Origin: Massilia sp. Se16.2.3
GTDB taxonomy: Bacteria; Pseudomonadota; Gammaproteobacteria; Burkholderiales; Burkholderiaceae_D
NCBI RefSeq assembly: GCF_014171595.1
Contig: NZ_CP050451.1
Span: 1,674,001-1,738,000 of the forward strand
Direction of reading: 5' to 3'
Length of the DNA stretch: 64,000 nt
The position numbers were made by a program, and so were the translations under genes. The notes beneath the pieces were generated by a model that ran no database searches, was not told the DNA's origin, and saw only the letters and a list, made by a program, of their open reading frames with translations. Position 1 is the stretch's first letter. Every line of letters starts with the position of its first letter. Positions 19,453 through 32,634 of this stretch are shown piece after piece.

Positions 19453-19548
19453 AATCGGGTGGGCGACCCCCACCTCTTCAATGAAGTCGAAAGCCAGCCG
19501 CCCGCCGCCGCGCGACTGGTCCAACACTGACCGAGAGAAGGAGTCATC

Positions 19549-19806
19549 ATGAACATGATCTACAACAGCGAACAGTACAGCGTCGTCGAATTTGGCGTCG
19601 ATCGCGACCTCGAAGCCCTGCGCTTCGGCGGTTACGAGATCGTCGACAAAGCCGGCCGTCGCGAAGCGTTCATCGGCGGCAAACTGGCACAATCGTTCCG
19701 TCGCGATGTGAACAATCTCATCGCCAGCGAGCCGACCATGGAGGAAATCGACGATTTCCTGGGCTCCTACGACACCCTGATGAGCCAGCCGGTCGTGCTG
19801 CACTAA
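19549..19806 (+). CDS. DUF3567 family protein
   Basis: The 85-residue product (MNMIYNSEQYSVVEF, GGYEIVDKAGRREAFIGG, EEIDDFLGSYDTLMSQPVVLH) matches the DUF3567 family, small soluble proteins found in betaproteobacteria and of unknown function. The strong Shine-Dalgarno GAAGGAG lies eight bases upstream, suggesting high expression. It is probably expressed independently of the CobW-like gene, 96 bases upstream. Confidence 0.88.
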   Translation: MNMIYNSEQYSVVEFGVDRDLEALRFGGYEIVDKAGRREAFIGGKLAQSFRRDVNNLIASEPTMEEIDDFLGSYDTLMSQPVVLH

Positions 19807-20002
19807 GCAGTCCGTCCACCCACCAGGAGAGCCAGACACAAGAAGGGCCAGGGACCTCCAACAGGACGCAGGCGCACCCGGCGCCGTGCCCGCCCTGCCG
19901 CCCCACCTGCAGCCCGCAGGTCCATGCCCCGCGCGGGCCATCGTGAGTCCACGCCGCCCGCGCCGCCCCTCCGCGAACCCGCGCCATGGTAAGCTGCCTG
20001 CC

Positions 20003-20776
20003 ATGTGCCAACTGCTTGCAATGAACTGCAATGTCCCGACCGACATTGTGTTTTCCTTCACCGGCTTCGCCCACCGCGGCGGCCGCACCGATACCCACCA
20101 CGACGGCTGGGGCATCGCCTTTTTCGAAGGCGCCGGCGTACGCCACTTCGTCGATCACCAGGCCGCCATCGCCTCGCCGATCGCCGAGCTGATCAAGCGT
20201 TACCCGATCAAGTCCACCAACGTCATCGCCCATATCCGCAAGGCCACGCAGGGCAGGGTCGCGCTCGAGAACTGTCACCCCTTCGTGCGCGAACTCTGGG
20301 GCCGCTACTGGGTCTTTGCCCACAATGGCGACCTCAAGGAGTTCCAGCCGAACCTGGACGGCGCCTTCCGCCCGGTCGGCACCACCGACAGCGAACTGGC
20401 CTTCTGCTTCCTGCTGCAGGAATTGCGGCGCCGCTTCGGCGACATGCCCCCCGCGCTGCCGGCCCTGCGCGCCGCGCTCGCGGAACTGGTACAGGCTGTC
20501 TCGGATTACGGCACCTTCAACATGATGCTGTCCGACGGCAGGGCGCTGTTCGCGCATTGCTCCACCAAGCTGTGCTACGTGGTGCGCCAGTATCCGTTCA
20601 CCGCCGCCTGCCTGTCCGACGAAGACCTGTCGGTCGACTTTTCCCAGGTGACGACGCCGAACGACCGCGTCGCCATCATCGTCACCGAGCCACTCACCAC
20701 CAACGAAACCTGGACGCCATTCGCGGCGGGTGAATTGCTGGTGTTCGTGGACGGGGCGCCGGTCGCGCCGGCCTAG
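20003..20776 (+). CDS. Class II glutamine amidotransferase (YafJ-like)
   Basis: The product starts MCQLLAMNCNVP, so Cys2 becomes the N-terminal nucleophile after Met removal, as in class II (Ntn) glutaminases. Family motifs are FSFTGFAHRGGRTDTHHDGWGIAFF, HIRKATQGRV, NCHPF and FAHNGDL. It is a stand-alone glutaminase domain of 257 residues, without a synthase domain, like E. coli YafJ; the acceptor is unknown. It is preceded by a 196-base spacer and followed by a separate EAL-HDOD gene. Confidence 0.9.
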   Translation: MCQLLAMNCNVPTDIVFSFTGFAHRGGRTDTHHDGWGIAFFEGAGVRHFVDHQAAIASPIAELIKRYPIKSTNVIAHIRKATQGRVALENCHPFVRELWGRYWVFAHNGDLKEFQPNLDGAFRPVGTTDSELAFCFLLQELRRRFGDMPPALPALRAALAELVQAVSDYGTFNMMLSDGRALFAHCSTKLCYVVRQYPFTAACLSDEDLSVDFSQVTTPNDRVAIIVTEPLTTNETWTPFAAGELLVFVDGAPVAPA

Positions 20777-20871
20777 TGCCGGGCACTTTTTTCGTGCACG
20801 TCGATGCCGAAAAGCCACTAATTGCCGAGAATCAGGTAGAGTGATCGGCTCTACCTGACCACCGGACCGCA

Positions 20872-22146
20872 ATGACCGATACCGCCAGCCTCGACCAGGC
20901 ATCCCAGCCTCTCCAGCTGCGCAATTTCTTCCTGGCGCGCCAGCCGCTGCTCGACCGCAACGGAGCGCTCTTCGGTTACGAACTCCTGTTCCGCAATACC
21001 TCGGCAAACGAAGCCGACATCGATTCCGACCTGTCGGCCAGCGCCGGCGTCCTCGCCCACGCCGCCCAGCTCGGCCTGGCGCGCGCGGTGGGCGATGCCC
21101 AGGCCTTCCTGAATGTCGACACCGAAGTGCTGATGAGCGACATCTTCGCCTTCCTGCCGCGCGAGCGCACCGTGCTCGAACTGGTGGGCACGGTGGAGGC
21201 AAGCGAGCCGGTGCTGTGGCGCCTGGCCGAGCTGACCGGACACGGTTTCCGTTTCGCCGCCGAAGCATCACGCCATGGCAGCCGCCTGGGCCAACTGTTG
21301 CCGCTCATCGACTTCGTCAAGGTCGACCTGCGTGCGATGCCGGCGGCGACGATGCTGGCGCTGGTGCCGCGCCTGCGCGGCACGGGCAAGCGCCTGATCG
21401 CGGAGAAGGTCGAAAGCCAGGCCGAGTACAAGACCTGCCTCGACCTCGGCTTCGATTACTTCCAGGGCTTCTATTTCGCGCGGCCCTCGGTACTTACCGG
21501 ACGCAAGCTGTCGCCCTCGCAGCAAGCCCTGGTCGAGCTGATGAACCTGGTCATGTCCGACGTCGACAATATCGACATCGAACGTGCGATCAAGCGCGAC
21601 ATGACGCTCTCGATCAACCTGCTGCGGATCGTCAACACGCCGGCGGCCGGCCTGCGTCAGCGTATCGATTCGCTCAGCCAGGCCCTGCTCGTGCTCGGAC
21701 GGCGCCAACTGCAGCGCTGGCTGCAGATCATGCTTTATGCCGAGCCGGGCACGCGCGGGCCCGGCCATACGCCTCTTCTGATGCTGGCCAGTACCCGTGC
21801 GCGCCTGATGGAATTGCTGGCCCAGCGCCTGCGCCCTGGTCAGCGCCAGGTGGCCGACATCGCCTTCACGGTCGGTATCACCTCCCTGATGGACACGCTG
21901 TTTTGCGTGCCGATGGCGGACCTGGCCGAACAGATGGGGGTGAGCGACGAGGTGGCGGACGCGCTGCTGCGCCGCACCGGCTTCTTCGGCGAATTGCTGC
22001 GCCTGGCCGAGTCTTTCGAACAGATGGAAGAGGGCGGCGACGTGCTGCCGGCACTGCGCGAACTGGCCGCCAGCGGCGACGACCTGGCGGAACTGGAGAT
22101 GGCGGCTTTCGAGTGGAGCGAGCAGGTGGTGCGCTACGCGCTGTAG
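20872..22146 (+). CDS. EAL-HDOD (YuxH-like) signalling protein
   Basis: The 424-residue protein has an N-terminal EAL-like domain (FFLARQPLLDRNGALFGYELLFR, VKVDLRAMP, LIAEKVESQAEYKTCLDLGFDYFQGFYF) and a C-terminal HDOD domain (about residues 215-410). The catalytic EAL motif is replaced (ELVGTVEAS) and most metal-binding acidic residues are absent, so it is probably a non-enzymatic c-di-GMP-type module. Such proteins are usually signalling adaptors. No neighbour explains its role; a long palindromic repeat starts right after its stop. Confidence 0.88.
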   Translation: MTDTASLDQASQPLQLRNFFLARQPLLDRNGALFGYELLFRNTSANEADIDSDLSASAGVLAHAAQLGLARAVGDAQAFLNVDTEVLMSDIFAFLPRERTVLELVGTVEASEPVLWRLAELTGHGFRFAAEASRHGSRLGQLLPLIDFVKVDLRAMPAATMLALVPRLRGTGKRLIAEKVESQAEYKTCLDLGFDYFQGFYFARPSVLTGRKLSPSQQALVELMNLVMSDVDNIDIERAIKRDMTLSINLLRIVNTPAAGLRQRIDSLSQALLVLGRRQLQRWLQIMLYAEPGTRGPGHTPLLMLASTRARLMELLAQRLRPGQRQVADIAFTVGITSLMDTLFCVPMADLAEQMGVSDEVADALLRRTGFFGELLRLAESFEQMEEGGDVLPALRELAASGDDLAELEMAAFEWSEQVVRYAL

Positions 22147-22275
22147 AGCGCCTCACCAAGGTGAAGCCGCACGCGCGATGCGCGCGCCCTCCAGCCCAGC
22201 GTTGCGTCGCCTCGCCGTACTGTTGTACTGTCTGCGACGACGCGCCTTGCTCTGAAGGTTTTGTGGGGCGCTCTG
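22147..22275. repeat. Long imperfect palindrome with GTAC core (copy 3)
   Basis: The outer arms GAGCGCCTCAC and GTGGGGCGCTC pair with one mismatch. The core, near 22201-22245, is GCGTCG...CCGTACTGTTGTACTG...CGACGC, nearly identical to the core at 24582. It starts immediately after the stop of the EAL-HDOD gene and could form the 3' end of that transcript. Confidence 0.72.
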
Positions 22276-22328
22276 GCCACCGCCGGTGGCGCCGCCGCGC
22301 GCAGACGAACGAGATAAACAGAGGTGTG

Positions 22329-23267
22329 ATGGAAATGCTGCTGGAAGTGTCAGGGCTGGCCAAGTCCTATGGTGCGCGCCGCGCCGTCGATGGCGTGTCC
22401 TTCCGCCTGCGCGCCGGCCAGACGCTCGGCCTGATCGGTCCGAACGGCGCCGGCAAGTCGACCACGGTCGGCATGCTGTGCGGCTTGCTGCGCCCGGATG
22501 CCGGCGAAGTGCGCCTCGGCGGGGTTGCCGTCGGCCCCGGCGTCAACGCGGCCAAGCGCCGCATCGGGCTGGTGCCGCAAGACCTGGCGCTGTACGAGGA
22601 CTTGCCGGCCCGGGACAACCTGATGCTGTTCGGCGCCCTCTACGGCATCGGGCGGAGCGAAGCACGGGTGCGCGCCGCGCGGGTGCTGGAGCAGGTGAAC
22701 CTGCTCGACCGCGCGCGCGAGCGGCCCGCCACCTTCTCGGGCGGGATGAAGCGGCGCCTGAACATCGCCGCCGCCCTGATGCACGCGCCCGACCTCTTGA
22801 TCCTCGACGAGCCCACCGTCGGCGTCGACCCGCAAAGCCGCAATGCCATCTTCGACATCCTCGAAGCTCTGAAGGCCAAAGGCTGCGCGCTCGTCTACAC
22901 CAGCCACTACATGGAGGAAGTCGAACGCCTGGCCGACCACATCGTCGTCATCGACGGCGGCAAGGTGCTGGCCGACGACACCCCGGCCGGCCTGCAGCGG
23001 CGCCTGCCATCGCAGGCCGCGCTGCACGTCGAACTGATCGATCCGCCCGAGGCGGCATTGCTGGCCGGCCTGCGCGCATTGTCCGGGGTGACGGGCGTGC
23101 ACATCGACGGCGCCCACCTCGAGATCGGCCTGGCCCACGAGAGCGACGCCCTGCCGGTGATGGGCTGGCTGGACCGTTCCAGCTGCCGCACGCAGGGCTT
23201 CGCCACCGCGCGCACCCGTCTCGAAGACATCTTCCTTCACCTTACCGGACGCAGCCTGCGCGACTGA
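22329..23267 (+). CDS. ABC transporter ATP-binding protein
   Basis: This ATPase powers the ABC-2 permease encoded two bases downstream. It shows Walker A GPNGAGKST, the Q-loop LVPQDLALYEDL, the signature FSGGMKRRLNIA, Walker B LLILDEPTVGVD and the switch histidine TSH. The C-terminal 80 residues form the extra domain seen in DrrA/CcmA-type exporters. GAGGTG lies just before ATG 22329. Substrate is unknown. Confidence 0.93.
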   Translation: MEMLLEVSGLAKSYGARRAVDGVSFRLRAGQTLGLIGPNGAGKSTTVGMLCGLLRPDAGEVRLGGVAVGPGVNAAKRRIGLVPQDLALYEDLPARDNLMLFGALYGIGRSEARVRAARVLEQVNLLDRARERPATFSGGMKRRLNIAAALMHAPDLLILDEPTVGVDPQSRNAIFDILEALKAKGCALVYTSHYMEEVERLADHIVVIDGGKVLADDTPAGLQRRLPSQAALHVELIDPPEAALLAGLRALSGVTGVHIDGAHLEIGLAHESDALPVMGWLDRSSCRTQGFATARTRLEDIFLHLTGRSLRD

Positions 23268-23268
23268 C

Positions 23269-24552
23269 ATGACCGCCTTTCTCGCCCTGGTCCGCAAGGA
23301 CCTGATCCTGTTCGTGCACGACCGCCGCGCCCTGCTCGTGAGCCTGGCGCTGCCGATCATCATCGCCACCTTTTTCGGCTTCCTGTTCGGCGGCGGCGAC
23401 AAGCAGAACAGCGCCATCGAACTGGCCCTGGTGATGGAAGACGACAGCGGCACCGCCAAAGCCATCGCCGCCGGCCTGGAAGCGGACCCTGGCCTGGCGC
23501 TGGTGCGCATGACGGCGCAGCAGGCGCGCCAGGCGGTGCGCACGGGCGAACGCAAGGCCGCCATCGTCATCCCGGCGGGCTTTGGCGAAGCGGCCAGCGG
23601 CGCCCTGTTCGGTCCGGCCGAGAAGCCGGAAATCGGCCTGCTGTACGACCCCTCGCAGCCGGCCGTGCTGTCGATGGTCAAGGGCATGCTCACCCAGCAG
23701 GTGATGCAGGTGGTATCGAGCGAGATGTTCGGCGGCCCCGGTGGCCGCGAAGCCACCGAGCGCAACCTGGCCATGCTGAAGGAACAGCCGGAATCGGCTG
23801 ACACGCTGGCGCTGCGCGACATCCTCGTCAGCGTGCAGAAGTACCAGGCCTTGCCGCAGCCGACCGACGGCGCGGCCGCCGCGCGCGGGATGTCGGTGCC
23901 GTTTACCACCAGCGACGAAGGCGTGGGCGGCGGCAAGCGCGCCGGCCCGGAGGGCTACAACGCCTTTGCCCATGCGTTTGCCGGCATGGGCGTGCAGTTC
24001 CTGCTGTTCATGGGCATCGACATGGGGGCGGGCCTGCTGCAGGCGCGCCGCAGCGGCGTCTGGAACCGCCTGCTGGCCGCGCCCGTGCCGCTGTCGACCC
24101 TGCTGCTGGCGCGCGCCGCCTCGAGCGCGCTGATCGCCTTTGGCGTCATGTGCGCGATCTTCGCCTTCGCCGTGCTCGTGTTCGATGTGGAGATCGCCAG
24201 TGTCGCCGGTTTCGCCGGCGTCGCGCTGTGCTTTGCACTGGTTACCGCCAGCTTCGGCGTCCTGATTGCCGCCTTCGGCAAGACGCCGGAGGTGGCGCGC
24301 GGCCTGGCGCTGTTCGCCACGCTGCTGATGGTGATGCTGGGTGGCGCGTGGATGCCGTCCTTCATGTTCCCGGTCTGGCTGCAAAAGGCCTCGGTGGCCG
24401 TGCCGACGCGCTGGGCGGTGGAAGGGCTGGACGCGGTCACCTGGCGCGGCCTCGACCTGGACGCGGTGATGCCGGCGATGGCGGCGCAGCTGGGCTTTGC
24501 CTTGCTGTTTGCGGTGCTGGCCGTATGGAAGTTCCGCCGTATAGAAGATTGA
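23269..24552 (+). CDS. ABC-2 type transporter permease
   Basis: The 427-residue permease has an N-terminal helix (residues about 20-42), a large extracytoplasmic domain up to about 235 and five further helices, including the conserved ABC-2 segment MGAGLLQARRSGVWNRLLAAP and LFATLLMVMLGGAWMPSFMFP. This layout matches YhgE/DrrB-type exporters. The ATG follows the ATPase stop (TGACATG), so the two genes form a transport unit. Confidence 0.92.
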   Translation: MTAFLALVRKDLILFVHDRRALLVSLALPIIIATFFGFLFGGGDKQNSAIELALVMEDDSGTAKAIAAGLEADPGLALVRMTAQQARQAVRTGERKAAIVIPAGFGEAASGALFGPAEKPEIGLLYDPSQPAVLSMVKGMLTQQVMQVVSSEMFGGPGGREATERNLAMLKEQPESADTLALRDILVSVQKYQALPQPTDGAAAARGMSVPFTTSDEGVGGGKRAGPEGYNAFAHAFAGMGVQFLLFMGIDMGAGLLQARRSGVWNRLLAAPVPLSTLLLARAASSALIAFGVMCAIFAFAVLVFDVEIASVAGFAGVALCFALVTASFGVLIAAFGKTPEVARGLALFATLLMVMLGGAWMPSFMFPVWLQKASVAVPTRWAVEGLDAVTWRGLDLDAVMPAMAAQLGFALLFAVLAVWKFRRIED

Positions 24553-24662
24553 GAGCGCCTGAAAACGCCTCATGCCGGCGTTGCACCGTCTTGCCGTACT
24601 AGCGTACTGTCTGCGACGGTGCGCCTTGGCCTGAGGCGTTGTCAGACGCTTTCTGGTAGCGC
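24553..24662. repeat. Long imperfect palindrome with GTAC core (copy 4)
   Basis: The arms AACGCCTCA (24564-24572) and TGAGGCGTT (24632-24640) enclose GCACCGTC (24583-24590) and GACGGTGC (24615-24622), around a CCGTACTAGCGTACTG core. An outer GAGCGCC starts right after the permease stop, as in copy 3. It lies between convergent genes. Confidence 0.74.
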
Positions 24663-24687
24663 CCGTAAAACCCTCAGGCGAGCCTGC

Positions 24688-25059
24688 TCAGCCCGTTGTA
24701 CCGATCCACTGCTGGTGCAGGTCGGGATCGGTGCGCATTTCCCATAGTCCGAGCACGATGGCCGCGATGCCGACAACGAGCATGCTGGTGCTCATCGGGC
24801 GGTCGGGCACCACGCCGACCAGCCAGGGCGACACCGCCACCCAGGCACCGACGAGGATATTGACCAGCACTGCCCAGATATAGGTCTTGTAGAGATCGAA
24901 AGCGGCAAGAACGGCCATGATGCCGCCGGCAATGAATGCATTGATTGCGGGGGGCGAATAGCTCGGATAGCCCATCGCCCAGGGCGAAACGAAGAGCCAG
25001 AGTCCCAGCAGCAGGATGCCCTGGTCCTGCCAGCGCCGGGTAGCGAGGTGCATTGCCAT
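24688..25059 (-). CDS. SPW repeat-containing membrane protein
   Basis: The 123-residue product has four hydrophobic helices and two copies of the Ser-Pro-Trp motif that defines the SPW family, in LFVSPWAMGY and VAVSPWLVGV. It is an inner-membrane protein of unknown function. GGAGG lies seven bases before the ATG. It stands alone between a palindromic repeat and metH, both of which are separated from it by noncoding DNA. Confidence 0.87.
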   Translation of the reverse strand: MAMHLATRRWQDQGILLLGLWLFVSPWAMGYPSYSPPAINAFIAGGIMAVLAAFDLYKTYIWAVLVNILVGAWVAVSPWLVGVVPDRPMSTSMLVVGIAAIVLGLWEMRTDPDLHQQWIGTTG

Positions 25060-25266
25060 GATGTCCTCCCTGCATGTCCTTCTCCTGATGAGGGCCGAGG
25101 CCCCACGGAATTAGGCAATATTTAACGGGAAAAGTTCAGCGCGCATCGCGTCGCCGCTGCGTGGGAGGCAGCCCGGCGCACGAGAGCGGTGGAGATAAAA
25201 ATGCCTGGGGACGAGCGATCGTCCGCTAGGCATTGTTGCGTTTGCGGCCCGGTCGGGCCACGGCGC

Positions 25267-29046
<3,780 letters not shown>

Positions 29047-29298
29047 CGGTCGCTTTCTGGAGGCTGGCCACCTGGGACGGCGGCACGAATGGGGCGGTCT
29101 GAAATTATACGTCAATGCCGGGCATTGTTTTCCGGACCGCCGGGATAGTCGGCAGATTGTATCGTTATGTATTTATGCGCCCGATTGTTACACGACGTTA
29201 CAAATCGTGGCTGTTTCGCAATTTTGCCGATACATACAGCGGTGACAATGAATACATGCCATGAGAAGTGTGGCACGTATTAACACGGGATCGAGAGC

Positions 29299-29529
29299 AT
29301 GAACAAAGAGTACGAACCAGATTGGGACCAGTCTGCACTGCAAAGCCACGTTGTGGCTGCTCCTTCGAAGCACCAGCCAAGCGGTGTGAAGCAGATCGTC
29401 ACGATCCGCCTCGACGTCGACATGTTGGAATGGTTCAAGGCGGCCGGTCCAGGTTATCAGACCCGCATCAACCAGGTCTTGCGCGAACACATGGACGCGC
29501 AACGCGCTGCGGTCGCCAGCGCCGAGTAA
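29299..29529 (+). CDS. BrnA-like antitoxin family protein (orphan)
   Basis: The 76-residue product has the ribbon-helix-helix-like motif of BrnA antitoxins (QIVTIRLDVDMLEWFKAAGPGYQTRINQVLREHM). BrnA normally represses its own operon and neutralises the BrnT nuclease encoded just upstream. Here no BrnT-like ORF is found: the upstream gene is metH, divergently oriented. It may be a solitary regulator that uses the DNA-binding domain only. A terminator-like hairpin follows. Confidence 0.78.
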   Translation: MNKEYEPDWDQSALQSHVVAAPSKHQPSGVKQIVTIRLDVDMLEWFKAAGPGYQTRINQVLREHMDAQRAAVASAE

Positions 29530-29550
29530 GCGCTAGTAAGGTGCAAGTGC

Positions 29551-29575
29551 AAACGCGTCCGAGGGGCGCGTTTTT
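29551..29575 (+). terminator. Probable intrinsic terminator after the BrnA-like gene
   Basis: AAACGCG (29551-29557) pairs with CGCGTTT (29567-29573) and is followed by more T residues. It lies 22 bases after the stop codon. Confidence 0.7.
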
Positions 29576-29674
29576 CGTTTGTGGGGGATAGGTGGGGTTC
29601 GCGCTGCTGCGCATGTCATTTTGCAGGCGCTGGTGGTATGCCGTCGGCATGGCCAACTCGGTGCGGATGTCGGC

Positions 29675-29693
29675 GTGGGCACAGTGTGCCCAC
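29675..29693. repeat. REP-like hairpin
   Basis: A perfect palindrome, GTGGGCACA-G-TGTGCCCAC, followed by CCTACGG. It matches the unit at 61881-61899 almost exactly. It lies in the spacer between the BrnA-like gene and the 3' end of fmt. Confidence 0.72.
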
Positions 29694-29764
29694 CCTACGG
29701 TTGTACGGATGTCCGGGTAGGCAGTCGTGACAGCCGGGGCTATCAAGGCGGGACTACCCATGCA

Positions 29765-30712
29765 TCACGCGAACTGCAGGCCTTCGAGCGGGAAGCCCTT
29801 CAGGAATTCCGCGGCAGCCAGGCGCTTGCCGCCGGGCTTTTGTAATTGCAGCAGACGCAGCGCGCCTTCGCCGCAGGCCACCACGATACCGTCGGCGTCG
29901 GCCGCCAGCACTTGTCCAGGCGTGCCCCTGCCATCGGCAAGCTTTGCCTCCCAGATCTTGATCACAGTGCCATTGAGCGTGCCTTGTGCGGCGGGGAAGG
30001 GGTTGAAGGCACGCACCTTGCGCGCGAGCACGGGCGCCGGCAGGGTGAAGTCGAGCCGGGCTTCGTCCTTGCTGATCTTGGCCGCATAGGTCACGCCTTC
30101 CTCGGGCTGCACGGTTGCCGGCAGGTCGCCGCGCGCCATCCGTCGGAGTGCCTCGACGATCATCCTGCCGCCGAGCCCGGCCAGCTTGTCGTGCAGGGAA
30201 GCGGTGGTATCGTCCTGCCCGATCGCGACGCGCTCGATCAGCAGCATCGGGCCGGTATCCAGGCCTTCCTCCATCTGCATGATGGTCACGCCGGTCTCGA
30301 CGTCGCCACTTTCAATGGCACGGTGGATCGGCGCGGCGCCGCGCCAGCGTGGCAACAGCGAGCCGTGGATATTGATGCAGGGTGCGATATCGAGCGTGCT
30401 GCGCGGCAGGATCAGGCCATAGGCCGCCACCACCATGGCGTCGTAGTCGAGTGCCACCAGGCGTTCATGGGCGGCGCGCGCTTCCTCGGCACGCTGCGGG
30501 TCTTTACTATCCATGCGCAGCGACAGCGGCTGCAGCACCTCGATGCCGTGCGCCAGCGCCAGCTGCTTGACGCTGGAAGCCTGCAGCTGCATGCCGCGGC
30601 CGGCCGGGCGGTCGGGCTGGGTCAGCACCGGGGGAATCTCGAAGCCGGCCTCGATCAGCGCGCGCAGGGCGGTAGCGGCAAATTCCGGCGTGCCGGCGAA
30701 GACGACTTTCAT
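29765..30712 (-). CDS. fmt: Methionyl-tRNA formyltransferase
   Basis: Fmt formylates initiator Met-tRNA using 10-formyltetrahydrofolate. The product begins [13 protein letters not shown] and contains the folate/catalytic motifs QPDRPAGRG and [21 protein letters not shown] (His and downstream Asp in LDTGPML), then the C-terminal OB-like tRNA-binding domain. ATG 30712 was chosen over a TTG five codons upstream. It starts 11 bases after def, so both act in the same initiation pathway from one operon. Confidence 0.95.
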   Translation of the reverse strand: MKVVFAGTPEFAATALRALIEAGFEIPPVLTQPDRPAGRGMQLQASSVKQLALAHGIEVLQPLSLRMDSKDPQRAEEARAAHERLVALDYDAMVVAAYGLILPRSTLDIAPCINIHGSLLPRWRGAAPIHRAIESGDVETGVTIMQMEEGLDTGPMLLIERVAIGQDDTTASLHDKLAGLGGRMIVEALRRMARGDLPATVQPEEGVTYAAKISKDEARLDFTLPAPVLARKVRAFNPFPAAQGTLNGTVIKIWEAKLADGRGTPGQVLAADADGIVVACGEGALRLLQLQKPGGKRLAAAEFLKGFPLEGLQFA

Positions 30713-30723
30713 CGGGCGGCCGT

Positions 30724-31263
30724 TCAACGACGGCCGGCGGCGCGCATGGCGGCCTCGCGTTCCATGCCGCGCTCTTCCTTCTGCAGCTTGGCCTTGATGC
30801 GGTTGCGTTTCAGCGGCGACAGGTATTCAACGAAGACCTTGCCCATCAGGTGGTCCATCTCGTGCTGGATGCACACGGCCAGCAGGCCATCGCATTCTTT
30901 CTCGAAAAACGCGCCTTTCGCGTCCTGCGCACGCACTTTCACGCGCGCCGGACGTTCCACGCCGTCATAGACGCCGGGCACCGACAGGCAGCCTTCGTCG
31001 TAGACCTGCTTTTCTTCGCTGGCCCAGGTGATTTCCGGATTCACAAAAACGATCAGCTCGTCGTGGGTCTCGCTGATGTCGATCACGACCACGCGTTCGT
31101 GCACATCGACCTGGGTTGCGGCCAGGCCGACGCCGGGCGCGTCGTACATGGTCTCGCTCATGTCGGCCACGAGCTTGGCGAGGCGATCGCCGAATTCGGT
31201 CACCGGCTTGGCGACCTTGTGCAGGCGGGGATCGGGGTAGCGCAGGATATTCAGGAGAGCCAT
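30724..31263 (-). CDS. def: Peptide deformylase
   Basis: Def removes the formyl group from nascent N-termini. All three metal-site motifs are present: [16 protein letters not shown] and [11 protein letters not shown]. The product is 179 residues, the usual length. ATG 31263 gives [14 protein letters not shown]; the ORF extends 16 codons further without support. It is followed by fmt and is divergent from the LysM gene across a 278-base spacer. Confidence 0.95.
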   Translation of the reverse strand: MALLNILRYPDPRLHKVAKPVTEFGDRLAKLVADMSETMYDAPGVGLAATQVDVHERVVVIDISETHDELIVFVNPEITWASEEKQVYDEGCLSVPGVYDGVERPARVKVRAQDAKGAFFEKECDGLLAVCIQHEMDHLMGKVFVEYLSPLKRNRIKAKLQKEERGMEREAAMRAAGRR

Positions 31264-31541
31264 GGCAGCTTCTTTAATAACAGTTCGATAAGGATAGTGG
31301 GAAACAGGCAATAGATGGGGTGCGAGAACAGAAATGCAACACGCAACCTGGTCAGCAGGACGCGGTTTGTCTTGCTAGTTCAAGGATTTGTGTGCAGAAT
31401 TTGATTCAGTTCGGCAACTCTTCGTGATCCGCCACTGCGATCAGGGGAGCGTTCGATCGTGCTGTCTCTTGCGCCGCGGCTGGCCGAGTGACGGGCAGCC
31501 AGCTATTCCGTTGTCAATGCCGCATTTTACGGACGTCTTCA

Positions 31542-32627
31542 ATGAAAAATTTTAGCACAGTCATGACCCGCGCTGCAGGCGCGGCGCTCGTCGCGTGTGT
31601 CGTGGCGGGTCCTGTGCAGGCCGCCGATTGCGCCTTCAAGCCGAACGCGCCAGACCAGCACGTCGTCGTCAAGCGCGATACGCTGTGGGACATTTCGGGC
31701 AAATTCCTCGAGCATCCATGGTGCTGGCCCCAGGTCTGGGGCATGAACCGCGATGAAATCCGCAATCCGCACTGGATCTATCCGGGCCAGATCGTGTATT
31801 TCGACCGCAAGCATGGCCGCCTCTCGCTGACCAAGCCGGGCGACGATTCCGGCGCGCCGCTGCAGCGCCTGTCGCCGCAGGTGCGCAGCGAAGGCCTGGA
31901 GCAGGCGGCGATCGACACGATTCCCGCCGGCGCCATCGAGCCCTACCTGACCCAGCCGCTCGTGGTCGACAAGAACGCGCTGGCCGGCGCGCCGCGCATT
32001 GCCGCTTCCGAGGAAAGCCGTGTCTACCTCGGCGATGGCGACCGCGTCTATGTCCGCGGCAACCTGCAAGGCGCAACCGACTTCCAGGTATTCCGTCCGG
32101 GCGGTCCGCTGCGCGACCCGCAGACCCGCGCCGTGCTGGCCTACGAGGCGAGCTATCTCGGCACCGTCAAGCTGGTCAAGGCCGCAGTGCCGGGCGTGGA
32201 CGTGCATACCTTTATCATCACCAGCGCAAAGAGCGAGATCGGCGTAGGCGACCGTCTGGTCCCGACGCCGCCGCCAAGCTTGCGCAACTATGTGCCGCAT
32301 GCGCCGCAACGGCAGGTCGACGCGCGCGTGATGTCGATTTATTCGGGCGTGACCCATGCCGGACAGAGCCAGGTCGTCACTGTCAATCGGGGTTCGCTTG
32401 ACGGACTCGATGTCGGCTCGGTGCTGCGTCTCTATCATTTCGGGAAGACGGTGGCCGACCCGGAGCGCAAGGGTTTCATGGGCTTCGGACGCGCCAAGTT
32501 GAAGCTTCCCGATGAACAGTACGGCAACCTGTTCGTCTTCCGTGTGTTCGACCGTGTTTCTTACGGCCTGATCATGCAAGTAGCGGCGCCGGTGGAAGTC
32601 GGCGACGTGGCCAAATCACCGGAGTAA
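31542..32627 (+). CDS. LysM peptidoglycan-binding domain protein
   Basis: The product has a signal peptide (residues about 1-28, cleaved near VQA-AD), then a LysM domain (HVVVKRDTLWDISGKFL, WGMNRDEIRNPHWIYPGQIVYF) and a long C-terminal region of beta structure. It is an exported protein that probably binds peptidoglycan. ATG 31542 places the signal sequence at the start. It is followed eight bases later by dprA, a neighbour often seen in betaproteobacteria. Confidence 0.88.
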   Translation: MKNFSTVMTRAAGAALVACVVAGPVQAADCAFKPNAPDQHVVVKRDTLWDISGKFLEHPWCWPQVWGMNRDEIRNPHWIYPGQIVYFDRKHGRLSLTKPGDDSGAPLQRLSPQVRSEGLEQAAIDTIPAGAIEPYLTQPLVVDKNALAGAPRIAASEESRVYLGDGDRVYVRGNLQGATDFQVFRPGGPLRDPQTRAVLAYEASYLGTVKLVKAAVPGVDVHTFIITSAKSEIGVGDRLVPTPPPSLRNYVPHAPQRQVDARVMSIYSGVTHAGQSQVVTVNRGSLDGLDVGSVLRLYHFGKTVADPERKGFMGFGRAKLKLPDEQYGNLFVFRVFDRVSYGLIMQVAAPVEVGDVAKSPE

Positions 32628-32634
32628 ACCCGCC

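Noticed and set aside
20777..20871. Possible terminator GTGC-CGG-GCAC plus T-run after the amidotransferase gene
   Set aside because: The stem is only four base pairs, too weak to call although the T-run is good.
29047..29298. Possible cobalamin or SAH riboswitch upstream of metH
   Set aside because: I could not find the B12-box or the conserved SAH-riboswitch core in the leader.
29579..29845. 88-residue plus-strand ORF downstream of the BrnA-like gene
   Set aside because: It reads through a REP-like hairpin and into the antisense of fmt, with no ribosome site or recognisable motif.
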